A stretch of 25,245 bases of DNA from a virus. Numbering within the stretch: the first letter of the stretch is position 1; each line of letters opens with the position of its first letter. A program made the position numbers and the translations under genes. This document shows positions 7,117 to 14,514 of this stretch, piece by piece. Where the stretch lies: positions 1 through 25,245 of IMG/VR virus record IMGVR_UViG_3300048592_000033; one strand, written 5' to 3'. The notes under the pieces are model-generated. The model did not search any database and had not been told where the DNA came from. It saw nothing but the letters and a program-made list of their open reading frames with translations.

Positions 7117-7140
7117 ACCCACACAGGAGCAGCAACCACA

Positions 7141-7163
7141 ACCGGCCTAGAGCCGGTTTTTTT
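7141..7163 (+). terminator. rho-independent terminator
   Basis: ACCGGC (7141-7146) pairs with GCCGGT (7152-7157), loop CTAGA, followed by seven T (7157-7163). It lies between the portal segment and the scaffold gene, reading toward the scaffold. Confidence 0.85.
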
Positions 7164-7186
7164 ACGTCCACATTTAGGAGCAACAC

Positions 7187-8212
7187 ATGCAAACGGAGAA
7201 CCCCACCCAATCGGGCGACAGTATCCAGGAGCGGCTTGAGAGTCTTTTGTCTGCCGATGAGCCTCAAGAAGTAACCGAAGCGCCGCAGGAAGAACCTACC
7301 AGCGAGGCTGACCCGGCAGAAGTAGAAGCAGAAGTTGAAACCGCAGACGATGAAGGCGATGAAGGTAACGAGCCGTCATTGTCCCTGACCGACCTAGCCA
7401 AGTATCTAGGGGTTGATGAGTCCGCGCTTGATGTAGACGAAGCCGGCCAACTCAACCTCAAGACCAAGGTGGACGGTACAGAGGGCAAGGCCAAGCTGAC
7501 CGACCTGTTGACCTCCTACCAATTACGGGGCCACTTGGACAACCAGACACGGGCTGTAGCCGAGCAGCAGAAGGCTTTGGCCCAACAAGCAGCGCAGCAA
7601 GAGGCGCAGGTACAGGCGCGAGTCCAGCAGGTTATGGACTTGGCGAGTGCCGCACAGGCTGAACTCAATCGAGAGTTTCAGAATGTTGACTGGCAGACGT
7701 TGCGTGTAACTGACCCAGCCGAATACGCTGCGTCCATTCAGGACTATCAGGCACGGCAGGCCCATATCAACAACATTGCCAACAACGCAGCGCAGCAGCG
7801 CCAGCAATACGAAGCGCAGCAACAGCACCACCAGGCCGAAACCCTGAAGGCGGAAGCGCAGGCATTGCCGACGCTGATTCCGGAATGGAAAGACCCGGTT
7901 GTGGCTGACAAGGAGCGCGCGGAGATCAAGGACTGGGCCATCAACCTTGGCATTCCCAAGGAAGAAGTTGACCAGGTATCGAAAGCCTCCTACGTCGCTG
8001 TGCTGCGCAAAGCAATGATGTTTGACCGGATGCAATCCAGCAAGGCAGCGGTGGAAAAGAAGGTTCACGCAGCCCCCCGTTTGGTCAAGCCCGGACAGAC
8101 CCAGCCCGCCAATAGCCAGGAAACCAATCTGCGCAGCATCAAGGCGCAAATCAAGCAATCAGGCGGCAAGCAAGGCATTACTGATTACCTGCTTGCCTCA
8201 GGCAAAGTTTAA
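7187..8212 (+). CDS. scaffolding protein
   Basis: The protein has 341 residues. The first 65 are strongly acidic (many E and D, for example E-V-E-A-E-V-E-T-A-D-D-E). Then comes S-L-T-D-L-A-K-Y-L-G-V-D, then a Gln/Ala-rich coiled coil from about 115 to 220. The C terminus is basic (S-I-K-A-Q-I-K-Q-S-G-G-K). Acidic head, coiled coil and basic coat-binding tail directly before the coat gene is the usual scaffold plan. It would guide coat assembly inside the prohead and leave before packaging. AGGAG lies before ATG 7187. Confidence 0.8.
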   Translation: MQTENPTQSGDSIQERLESLLSADEPQEVTEAPQEEPTSEADPAEVEAEVETADDEGDEGNEPSLSLTDLAKYLGVDESALDVDEAGQLNLKTKVDGTEGKAKLTDLLTSYQLRGHLDNQTRAVAEQQKALAQQAAQQEAQVQARVQQVMDLASAAQAELNREFQNVDWQTLRVTDPAEYAASIQDYQARQAHINNIANNAAQQRQQYEAQQQHHQAETLKAEAQALPTLIPEWKDPVVADKERAEIKDWAINLGIPKEEVDQVSKASYVAVLRKAMMFDRMQSSKAAVEKKVHAAPRLVKPGQTQPANSQETNLRSIKAQIKQSGGKQGITDYLLASGKV

Positions 8213-8223
8213 GGAGAATCACC

Positions 8224-9171
8224 ATGGCAGCACCTACCAATACCCGCACTTCCCACAGCACTGTCGGAAACCGTGAAGACCTGAGCGACATCATTTATGA
8301 CGTGTCGCCCACCGAAACTCCGTTCCTGTCGGCCATTTCCAAGAACAAGGCGACCAGCACCAAGCACGAATGGCTCACCCGCTCGCTGACTGCGGCAAGC
8401 TCGACCAACTTCGTGGTTGAAGGCGAAGACGCGACCAACGACGCAGCGAACAGCAATACGCGCCTGTTCAACTACACCGGCATCTCTGACAAGGTTGCTC
8501 AGGTTTCCGGAACACAGGAAGCCGTCAGCAAGGCTGGAATGAAGTCGAACATGGCCCGCGAGATGACGGACAAGATGAAGGAACTGAAGCGCGACGTTGA
8601 AAAAATCCTGCTGGAAAACAACGCATACGTTGCAGGCGATGCCACCACCGCACGCGAAGTTGCAGGCGCACAGGCTTACATCCTGACCAATACCAGCAAG
8701 GCGTCTAACGCGACTGCCTCTGCCGGTACGGGTGCTGACGCCCACACGGACGGCACCGCCCGCGCCTTGCAGGAATCGTTTGTTGAGTCTGTGTTGTCGT
8801 TGGCATGGACAAACGGCGGCAATCCGACGATGGGCATCCTCAACGCTTTCCAGAAGCGCAAGTTTGCCACCTTCGCCGGATCGGCCACCAAGAACATGGA
8901 CGCCAACACCAAGAAGGTCGTGAACTCGGTTGATGTGTATATCGACCCGCTTGGTACAGAAGTTCGTCTGGTTCCCTGCCGCCAGGCGCCGACAGACGTG
9001 GTGTATTTCTTCGATCCTGAGTATGTGGCGTTCTCCACGCTGCGCGACTTCGGAACCTCCGACTTGGCGAAGAACGGCGACTCGGTGCGTAAGCAGATTC
9101 TGGTGGAATACACGCTGGAAATGCGCAACGAAAAAGCCCATGCCGGCATATATGATCTTACTGCGAGCTAA
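8224..9171 (+). CDS. major capsid protein (DUF5309/SU10-type)
   Basis: This 315-residue protein has an N terminus with N-R-E-D-L-S-D-I-I-Y-D-V-S-P-T-E-T-P-F-L (about 17-36), followed by K-H-E-W-L-T and F-N-Y-T-G-I-S-D-K-V-A-Q-V-S-G-T. This is the signature of the DUF5309/SU10-type major capsid family, an HK97-fold coat. Later G-N-P-T-M-G-I-L-N-A-F-Q-K-R and Y-F-F-D-P-E-Y-V agree. The best ribosome binding site of the window (AAGGAGAAT) precedes it, fitting the most abundant virion protein. It is the only product expected at hundreds of copies. Confidence 0.9.
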   Translation: MAAPTNTRTSHSTVGNREDLSDIIYDVSPTETPFLSAISKNKATSTKHEWLTRSLTAASSTNFVVEGEDATNDAANSNTRLFNYTGISDKVAQVSGTQEAVSKAGMKSNMAREMTDKMKELKRDVEKILLENNAYVAGDATTAREVAGAQAYILTNTSKASNATASAGTGADAHTDGTARALQESFVESVLSLAWTNGGNPTMGILNAFQKRKFATFAGSATKNMDANTKKVVNSVDVYIDPLGTEVRLVPCRQAPTDVVYFFDPEYVAFSTLRDFGTSDLAKNGDSVRKQILVEYTLEMRNEKAHAGIYDLTAS

Positions 9172-9244
9172 TCGTTAACTGTGTAGTTGACTAAGCATTA
9201 CACGCTCGCTATCATGAGGCTTGTTCTTGTGAATGGAGTGTGTG

Positions 9245-9862
9245 ATGCCTGCTCGGAAAAATCTTGCTGGATGTGTGTTTGGTAGGTGGACTGTAGTTGA
9301 TTACGCTTGCTCTAGCGGGCAAGGCGCGGTGTGGAACTGTGAATGTGAGTGCGGCACCAAAAAGGCCGTTCACGCTTCATCGTTGCTGTCTGGTAAGTCT
9401 GTGTCGTGTGGTTGTTTCATGCGCGAGGACTTGTCAAGGCGTGCAACAAGACATGGGCATAACACAAAGCGCGAAGGCCAATCACCAACATATCGGACAT
9501 GGCGTGCAATGCTTCGGCGCTGCAATGACCCAACGCATACGTCATATTCAAACTATGGCGGCAAGGGGATCAAGGTATGTGATGAGTGGAAGTCGTTTGA
9601 TAGGTTCATTGAAGACATGGGGGAGCGTCCAGAAGGTAAGACGCTTGACCGTATCGACGGGGACGGTTTTTATTCAAAGGACAATTGCCGCTGGATGGAT
9701 ATGCAGGAACAGGCCAATAACAGGGTAAACAACCATCACCTTCAGTTCCAAGGTAAGTCGCTCACGATTGCAGAGTGGGCGCGTGAACTTGGAATTAACG
9801 TCAACACTATCCGGGTGCGATTGCTTCGCGGCAAAAGCACAGAAGAAGCACTATCTAAGTAA
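9245..9862 (+). CDS. free-standing homing endonuclease-like protein
   Basis: The protein has 205 residues. An N-terminal zinc ribbon has W-N-C-E-C-E-C-G (C32, C34, C36) and S-C-G-C (C55, C57). A central block, S-P-T-Y-R-T-W-R-A-M-L-R-R-C then G-G-K-G-I-K-V-C-D-E-W and L-D-R-I-D-G-D-G-F-Y-S-K-D-N-C-R-W, is the core found in phage HNH-like endonucleases. The C-terminal G-K-S-L-T-I-A-E-W-A-R-E-L-G-I plus R-G-K-S-T-E-E-A-L is a NUMOD-type DNA-binding tail. TGGAG at 9234-9238 selects ATG 9245 over 9233. It lies between the coat gene and the next terminator, an insertion site such genes often use. Whether it still cuts is unknown. Confidence 0.8.
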   Translation: MPARKNLAGCVFGRWTVVDYACSSGQGAVWNCECECGTKKAVHASSLLSGKSVSCGCFMREDLSRRATRHGHNTKREGQSPTYRTWRAMLRRCNDPTHTSYSNYGGKGIKVCDEWKSFDRFIEDMGERPEGKTLDRIDGDGFYSKDNCRWMDMQEQANNRVNNHHLQFQGKSLTIAEWARELGINVNTIRVRLLRGKSTEEALSK

Positions 9863-9883
9863 GGTTTGAAGGATCAATGAAAG

Positions 9884-9904
9884 GCCCGCTTCGGCGGGCT
9901 TTTT
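9884..9904 (+). terminator. rho-independent terminator with TTCG loop
   Basis: GCCCGC (9884-9889) pairs with GCGGGC (9894-9899) around the stable tetraloop TTCG, followed by T5 from 9900. It probably served the coat gene before the endonuclease gene came between. Confidence 0.9.
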
Positions 9905-9920
9905 CTTTTAGGAGAACAAC

Positions 9921-10505
9921 ATGGCTTATCGCATCAAGCAACACAACGGCAGTTTCCACATCACCGACAATCTGGATAACAGTGAAGTCGGTTCTTCTCC
10001 GGTTTCCACCGTATCTGCAAAACATGTTCAGCTAGGCCCGCTGTGTATCACCACGCTGACGCTGGATAACGTGGCTCAAGCCGTGGTGAACGGCACCGAG
10101 TATCAGGGAACGAAGATTTATGACTTCCCGGCTGGCCGCATCAGCGTATTGGGCGTTACCGCAACGCTGCAACAGAAAACCACCTCTGCCATTGCTTCAA
10201 CGCTGAACTCTGGCGTTACGGGTGCGATTGCGCTGGGCACGGCGACTGCTTCCAACGTGTCGCTAACCAGCACAATGGTTGATCTGTTGCCGTCCACCGC
10301 GTTTGCATCGTCCACCACGATCAACGTGGCTGGTACGGCGGTTTCTGCTGCATTGGCTGCTGCTGCGCAGTTCGACGGCACCAGCACAGCGAAGGACGTG
10401 TATCTGAACACGGCTTATGCAACCACCACAGACGTTGACGGCAATGCCACGCAGACAATCAGCGGCACGGTTGTTATCTCTTGGCTGAATTTGGGCGACT
10501 ACTGA
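9921..10505 (+). CDS. virion structural protein downstream of coat
   Basis: This 194-residue protein is rich in Ala, Thr, Ser and Val, of beta-rich appearance, with no signal peptide. It opens MAYRIKQHNGSFHITDNLDN and ends T-I-S-G-T-V-V-I-S-W-L-N-L-G-D-Y. Proteins of this size and composition directly after the coat gene in related phages are head decoration or minor head proteins, which I infer but cannot show. AGGAG precedes ATG 9921. Confidence 0.7.
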   Translation: MAYRIKQHNGSFHITDNLDNSEVGSSPVSTVSAKHVQLGPLCITTLTLDNVAQAVVNGTEYQGTKIYDFPAGRISVLGVTATLQQKTTSAIASTLNSGVTGAIALGTATASNVSLTSTMVDLLPSTAFASSTTINVAGTAVSAALAAAAQFDGTSTAKDVYLNTAYATTTDVDGNATQTISGTVVISWLNLGDY

Positions 10506-10508
10506 TAG

Positions 10509-10533
10509 AGGGGGCTTATGCCCCTTCTTTCTT
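10509..10533 (+). terminator. weak terminator-like hairpin
   Basis: GGGGC (10511-10515) pairs with GCCCC (10520-10524), loop TTAT. It extends by one G-U and one A-T pair, then a broken T-rich run follows (TTCTTTCTTT). The stem is good but the T-run is interrupted, so termination would be partial. Confidence 0.5.
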
Positions 10534-10548
10534 TACTAAGGACACGAA

Positions 10549-10896
10549 ATGCCAACTATCGCATACCTTGGCCCGACCAAGATCATCAGCGGAGCAATCG
10601 CTACGGGTGCAGGCTCGACCTATGAAGTTGATCGCCGCATCAACAGCAACCAAAAGCGCGTGTTTCAGGCTACCGGCACAACCTCTGCCGGTGCTGGCGC
10701 GGCGACGGTTGTTGTCGAAGTCAGCGAAACCGGCGCGACGAACGAGTGGATCACGCTCGGCACGATCACCCTCACGCTCGGAACCACTGTCACCACTGAC
10801 GGATTTGCCTCCGATGCCGCATGGACTTATGTGCGCGGCAACGTCACCGCCATTTCAGGCACCGATGGCACCGTAAATCTCTATATGGGCCTGTAA
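10549..10896 (+). CDS. small virion structural protein
   Basis: This 115-residue protein is beta-rich, full of Thr, Gly, Ala and Val. It has an ordered middle (R-V-F-Q-A-T-G-T-T-S-A-G-A-G-A-A-T-V-V-V-E-V) and ends G-T-D-G-T-V-N-L-Y-M-G-L. This looks like a small jelly-roll or Ig-like head protein. AAGGA lies before ATG 10549. It shares composition with the upstream gene, and both may decorate the head. No specific family is recognised. Confidence 0.7.
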   Translation: MPTIAYLGPTKIISGAIATGAGSTYEVDRRINSNQKRVFQATGTTSAGAGAATVVVEVSETGATNEWITLGTITLTLGTTVTTDGFASDAAWTYVRGNVTAISGTDGTVNLYMGL

Positions 10897-11228
10897 TGAG
10901 CGAAGACGGGCTAATCAGGGAAACGATTTACGATCAGCTTGAAGATCGCATTATTTCAATCGTCACATACGACCCTTCGGACGTGCTGGATGCAAATGCT
11001 GCAATGCGTGCCGACCGGCAAGGCCCACAGAAGTACAAGGGCAATCTGGTTCACGCTGCCCGCATCCATTTGGGCGATGTCGAACGCCTGAAGAATCTCG
11101 GATACAACCTGCTTTCCCCCGACCCGGAAGAAGTCAAACGGGCCTTGCTCTACATCCAGTCGGAAGAAAAGAAGCACCTGACCGTTGACGGCACGCCGTT
11201 TGCACGCAAGCGGGCCAAGTGGGCATGA
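10896..11228 (+). CDS. hypothetical phage protein, head-connector cluster
   Basis: This 110-residue soluble, charged protein opens MSEDGLIRETIYDQLEDRII. Its C-terminal half has S-P-D-P-E-E-V-K-R-A-L-L-Y-I-Q-S-E-E-K-K. ATG 10896 overlaps the previous stop (TAATG) and is preferred to an earlier ATG at 10821 lying inside the upstream gene. It overlaps the next gene by ATGA. No domain is recognised. The tight coupling on both sides suggests it works in head completion or with the Rossmann-like protein after it. Confidence 0.65.
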   Translation: MSEDGLIRETIYDQLEDRIISIVTYDPSDVLDANAAMRADRQGPQKYKGNLVHAARIHLGDVERLKNLGYNLLSPDPEEVKRALLYIQSEEKKHLTVDGTPFARKRAKWA

Positions 11229-11779
11229 AGGTTGCGATTGTCGGTTTATCGCCCAGCACGCACGATCTAGCCCCGTTCGGCAATCCTGAATGGGAAGTGT
11301 GGGGCCTGCCTTGGGATGGCTACTGGGCGCAGATGGACCGGCATTTCGAGATGCACGACATGCGCCTGCTGACCGGCCCGCACAGCCGCAGGAAGCCTGA
11401 TTATTTCGACAAGCTCCGCCAGTGCGAAACGCTCTACATGCAGGAAGCATGGGAGAACGCGCAGGCTTACCCGTTCGACGAGGTAGCCAGGACAACGGGC
11501 TACTACTGGAATTCCTCGATTGCCTACGCAATGGCGCTTGCCATCCACGAATACGCTGACGAAATCGCTGTGTTCGGGGTGGACATGACCGGGAATGACG
11601 AATACGGCTATCAAAAGCCAAACATGGAATACCTGATAGGACTTGCAAGAGGGAAGGGGATAAAGGTTCATGTCCCCGACGAATCGCCTTTGTGCAAGTT
11701 CCAGGCTCACGGGATACGGTTCTACGACCATACGCCCACTTATCAAGACCGTTATGGATGGCTAGGCGATGGCGATTAG
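11225..11779 (+). CDS. Rossmann-like phage protein, possible transferase
   Basis: This 184-residue protein opens M-K-V-A-I-V-G-L-S-P-S-T, a first beta strand and nucleotide-type loop. Then comes W-E-V-W-G-L-P-W-D and R-H-F-E-M-H-D. Later S-S-I-A-Y-A-M-A-L-A-I-H-E-Y-A-D-E-I-A-V-F-G-V-D-M resembles the 'S-S/G ... A-L-A ... I-x-L-x-G-x-D' core of DUF115/MptE-like and GT42-type Rossmann proteins. A diphosphokinase- or glycosyltransferase-like role is possible, but active residues cannot be assigned. ATG 11225 is chosen over GTG 11219 for its ATGA overlap. An enzyme-like protein here, between head and adaptor genes, is unexpected. Confidence 0.6.
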   Translation: MKVAIVGLSPSTHDLAPFGNPEWEVWGLPWDGYWAQMDRHFEMHDMRLLTGPHSRRKPDYFDKLRQCETLYMQEAWENAQAYPFDEVARTTGYYWNSSIAYAMALAIHEYADEIAVFGVDMTGNDEYGYQKPNMEYLIGLARGKGIKVHVPDESPLCKFQAHGIRFYDHTPTYQDRYGWLGDGD

Positions 11780-12380
11780 TTCTTACAGCGAATTGCAGAC
11801 GGCGGTAATTAACCGTCTTCACCGCGCAAACCTGACCACCCTCGTCCCTGACTTCATCGCATTGGGTGAGGCGAGGATCTACCGCGAATTGCGCATCCGC
11901 TGCATGGAAACAACTCTGAGCAGCGCGATTGCATCCGGCGTGGTTGCTGTCCCGAGTGGGTACATCGAACTGAAGCACGCCTATATCGATGGTTCGCCTG
12001 TCGGAAAACTGACGCGCAAGAACTCAGACTTTATCTACCTGAACTATCCGACCCGTTCGGCAGATGGGAAGCCCAAGTTCATCGCCCGCGAGGCTGACAA
12101 CTTCATCTTCGGGCCTTATCCCGATTCTGCCTATACGGTGAAGGGCGTCTATTACAAGCGGCTCGATGCGCTTAGTGACTCCAACACAACCAACTGGTTC
12201 ATCACCAACGCCCCCGACATTCTGCTCTTTTCCGCATTGGCCGAGGCGGCAGACCACACCGGCAACGACGCGGCGCTTATGAAGTGGGAGCAGAAATACA
12301 ACCAAGTCAAAGACCGCATCCAGCGTGAAAGCGATGCGGAAGAATTCAGCGGTTCGCCTCTTTCAATGAGCGCGGCTTAA
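11769..12380 (+). CDS. head-tail adaptor, gp6-like
   Basis: This 203-residue protein begins S-Y-S-E-L-Q-T-A-V-I-N-R-L-H-R and has F-I-A-L-G-E-A-R-I-Y-R-E-L-R (about 31-44). It is followed by V-A-V-P-S-G-Y-I-E-L and a final helical region with A-L-M-K-W-E-Q-K-Y. This order fits the gp6-like adaptor family of short-tailed phages, which forms the ring under the portal. The product joins portal to the tail hub encoded at 13054. It overlaps the preceding gene by 11 bases. Confidence 0.75.
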   Translation: MAISSYSELQTAVINRLHRANLTTLVPDFIALGEARIYRELRIRCMETTLSSAIASGVVAVPSGYIELKHAYIDGSPVGKLTRKNSDFIYLNYPTRSADGKPKFIAREADNFIFGPYPDSAYTVKGVYYKRLDALSDSNTTNWFITNAPDILLFSALAEAADHTGNDAALMKWEQKYNQVKDRIQRESDAEEFSGSPLSMSAA

Positions 12381-12392
12381 CAAAGGCACGAT

Positions 12393-12986
12393 ATGACCAC
12401 ATCACTTGTACCAAAAATAGGCGCAGTCGGTACTCTGGCGCAAATCTCCACCGACGCCAACGGCCAGACTGCGCTGGTGGGGGCGGATGGGCTTACTCAT
12501 TTACTGACGGCCTATGCCGGCATGGTGGTATGCCAGCCTAGCGCATACATCGAAATCCCAAACGCAAGCCCAACGGTAATGGAGTTCGATACGGTGCTGC
12601 ATGACCCGCTCGGAGTTTATAACGCGGCTGACAACACATTTAATCCCCCGTCAGACATCGTAATGGTTGACTTCGAGATTAACGTCGAGTTGGCAAACAC
12701 GACATCAACGTATGGCAACGCTACAGGTAATCGCAGCATTATTCTTCCTGCCGTCATTGGCATGGGCACACACATCCTGCCACTTGTGCCGCAATCAGGA
12801 ACGTCAGCAGGGGGCGGAAACGTCCGGTACAGCGGTTTCGGTATCGAGTGGGATTATTCCAATGTTCCGTCGTTCGACGTTAAGTTCTCCCAGAACAGCG
12901 GCTCAATAATCCGCATTGGGGATAGTACCGGGACAGCCGTAGGTCAGACGTATTTCAAGATGCGGATGTATCGCGCTTTCGCGTAA
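12393..12986 (+). CDS. virion protein, probable beta-sandwich
   Basis: This 197-residue protein has an all-beta look with few helices. It has M-V-D-F-E-I-N-V-E-L-A-N-T and a last strand Q-T-Y-F-K-M-R-M-Y-R-A-F-A. The pattern resembles a jelly-roll trimer domain, but I cannot name a family. AAAGG at 12382-12386 precedes ATG 12393. It lies between adaptor and tail hub and is followed by a terminator. A decoration or tail-attachment role is only inferred. Confidence 0.65.
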   Translation: MTTSLVPKIGAVGTLAQISTDANGQTALVGADGLTHLLTAYAGMVVCQPSAYIEIPNASPTVMEFDTVLHDPLGVYNAADNTFNPPSDIVMVDFEINVELANTTSTYGNATGNRSIILPAVIGMGTHILPLVPQSGTSAGGGNVRYSGFGIEWDYSNVPSFDVKFSQNSGSIIRIGDSTGTAVGQTYFKMRMYRAFA

Positions 12987-13014
12987 CCACCAGCCTAAAC
13001 AAGCCATAACCCAC

Positions 13015-13038
13015 AGCCACCTTTCGGGGTGGCTTTTT
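13015..13038 (+). terminator. rho-independent terminator
   Basis: AGCCACC (13015-13021) pairs with GGTGGCT (13028-13034), loop TTTCGG, followed by T5 (13034-13038). It lies ahead of the tail hub gene. Confidence 0.85.
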
Positions 13039-13053
13039 AACGCCCGGTAAAAC

Positions 13054-14514
13054 ATGACGCCATTCTCCTCCTTCGCTCCTGACGCTGACCCGACATCTCC
13101 GGGCGTGATTACCGAAATCACGAACATGGTGCCAACGATCCGTGGCTCGTATGTCGGCGGGCCGTCCGGGGTGGATGTTGGCATGGCTGCTATGGCTGCT
13201 GCTGCTTTGGGGGCTGCAATCGTTACAAAACTCGATGGCAGTACCCGGCTGTTTGCAGGAACAGCAACCGCGCTGTATGAGAAATCCAGTGCCACATGGA
13301 CAGATGTAACCAGGACGGTTGGGGGGGATTATGGGGCCACCTCGACTAACCCGTGGCGGTTCGCGCAGTTTGGTAATACAACCCTTGCAATCAACAAGGT
13401 CAACCAGCTTCAGAGCATCACGGCTGGAACCGACTTTGCCAACGAGTCGGCACCGACAGCTTTGGTGATGTGCGTATCAAACAGGTTCGTGATGCTTGGA
13501 AACACAAACAACGGCGGATCGGGCACAACTTACGGAGATAGCCCTGATCGGTGGTATTGCTCGGCAATTGAAGATCATACCGACTGGACGCCATCCATCA
13601 CGACCCAATGCGCCACTGGTTTGCTGGTAGACACTCCCGGCCCGATTACGGCCATGCGAACGCTGGGTGAAAACATCGTCGTCTACAAAGACGGCTCGAT
13701 GTATCTGGCAACTTACGAAGGCCCGCCCGCTGTTTGGCGGTTCGATCTTGTGTCTTCTGAGATCGGCTGTTCGTCGCATGAATCCGTAGTTGAGCTTGAT
13801 AACGCCCATTTCTTCATCGGCCCGGATGACTTCTACCGCTATGCCCCTGGCGGTCTTCCTGTACCAATCGGCACTCCGGTTAAAGAGTGGTTTTTCAGCC
13901 ACATTGATCAGGGATACAAAGGGCTTATCAGACACGCGCACGACAAGGTTAATTCGCTGATTTACTGGTATTACCCGGCGCTTGGAACATCTGTTTTGAA
14001 TTCATGCATCGTATACAACTACAAGTCGAATAAATGGGGCGTGGCTGATCGTTCGATTGAATGTGTGGCTGAGTATGTGTCTGGTGGATACTCCTACGAT
14101 ACTCTGCCGTTTTCCACCTACGACACCTGGCCTGAAGTTTCCTACGATTCCCCATTCTGGAATGCATCATCAAGGTATGTGGGTTACATCGGAACGGATC
14201 ACAAGATCATGACGATGACCGGCGCGAGTACAAGCAGCGATTTGACTACCGGGCATTACGGGACTGATAACGAATTCTCGCTGTTGTCCCGCGTGACGCT
14301 CAGGTATCTGAACAAACCTTCCCTTGCCACGATGACCCACTATTACATGAACGAACACGGCGGAACGTGGACAACAGGTGACACGACTGTTGAAAGCTCT
14401 GGGCGGTTCGATTTGCTTCATTCTGCGCCGTGGCACAAGGTTAAATTTTACTTCGGAGGCGACGTGGAAGTGGTTGGGGCAAGTGCTGATGTACAGGGCG
14501 ATGGGGTGTACTGA
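13054..14514 (+). CDS. tail hub / DNA-stabilisation protein, gp10-like
   Basis: The protein has 486 residues. The opening P-T-S-P-G-V-I-T-E-I-T-N-M-V-P-T is the 'P-G-x-x-x-x-x-N-x-x-P' start of P22 gp10-like packaged-DNA-stabilisation proteins. Blade-like repeats follow, such as L-F-A-G-T-A-T-A-L-Y-E, W-R-F-A-Q-F-G-N-T-T-L-A-I-N and D-S-P-D-R-W-Y-C-S. These, with V-V-Y-K-D-G-S-M-Y and D-D-F-Y-R-Y-A, indicate a beta-propeller hub. It would seal the filled head and carry the tail spikes or fibres. The ribosome binding site is weak. Its end overlaps the next ATG (TGATG). Confidence 0.75.
   Translation: MTPFSSFAPDADPTSPGVITEITNMVPTIRGSYVGGPSGVDVGMAAMAAAALGAAIVTKLDGSTRLFAGTATALYEKSSATWTDVTRTVGGDYGATSTNPWRFAQFGNTTLAINKVNQLQSITAGTDFANESAPTALVMCVSNRFVMLGNTNNGGSGTTYGDSPDRWYCSAIEDHTDWTPSITTQCATGLLVDTPGPITAMRTLGENIVVYKDGSMYLATYEGPPAVWRFDLVSSEIGCSSHESVVELDNAHFFIGPDDFYRYAPGGLPVPIGTPVKEWFFSHIDQGYKGLIRHAHDKVNSLIYWYYPALGTSVLNSCIVYNYKSNKWGVADRSIECVAEYVSGGYSYDTLPFSTYDTWPEVSYDSPFWNASSRYVGYIGTDHKIMTMTGASTSSDLTTGHYGTDNEFSLLSRVTLRYLNKPSLATMTHYYMNEHGGTWTTGDTTVESSGRFDLLHSAPWHKVKFYFGGDVEVVGASADVQGDGVY

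Noticed and set aside
8209-9141. 310-residue open frame on the minus strand
   Set aside because: It is antisense to the coat gene, has no ribosome binding site or recognisable motif, and is a shadow of third-base GC preference.
9648-9670. Terminator-like ACCGT/ACGGT with T5 inside the endonuclease gene
   Set aside because: The stem has only 5 bp with a long loop and a short T-run; chance is likely.
10956-11978. 340-residue open frame on the minus strand
   Set aside because: It crosses three coupled plus-strand genes and has an Arg/Ser-rich composition typical of shadow frames.
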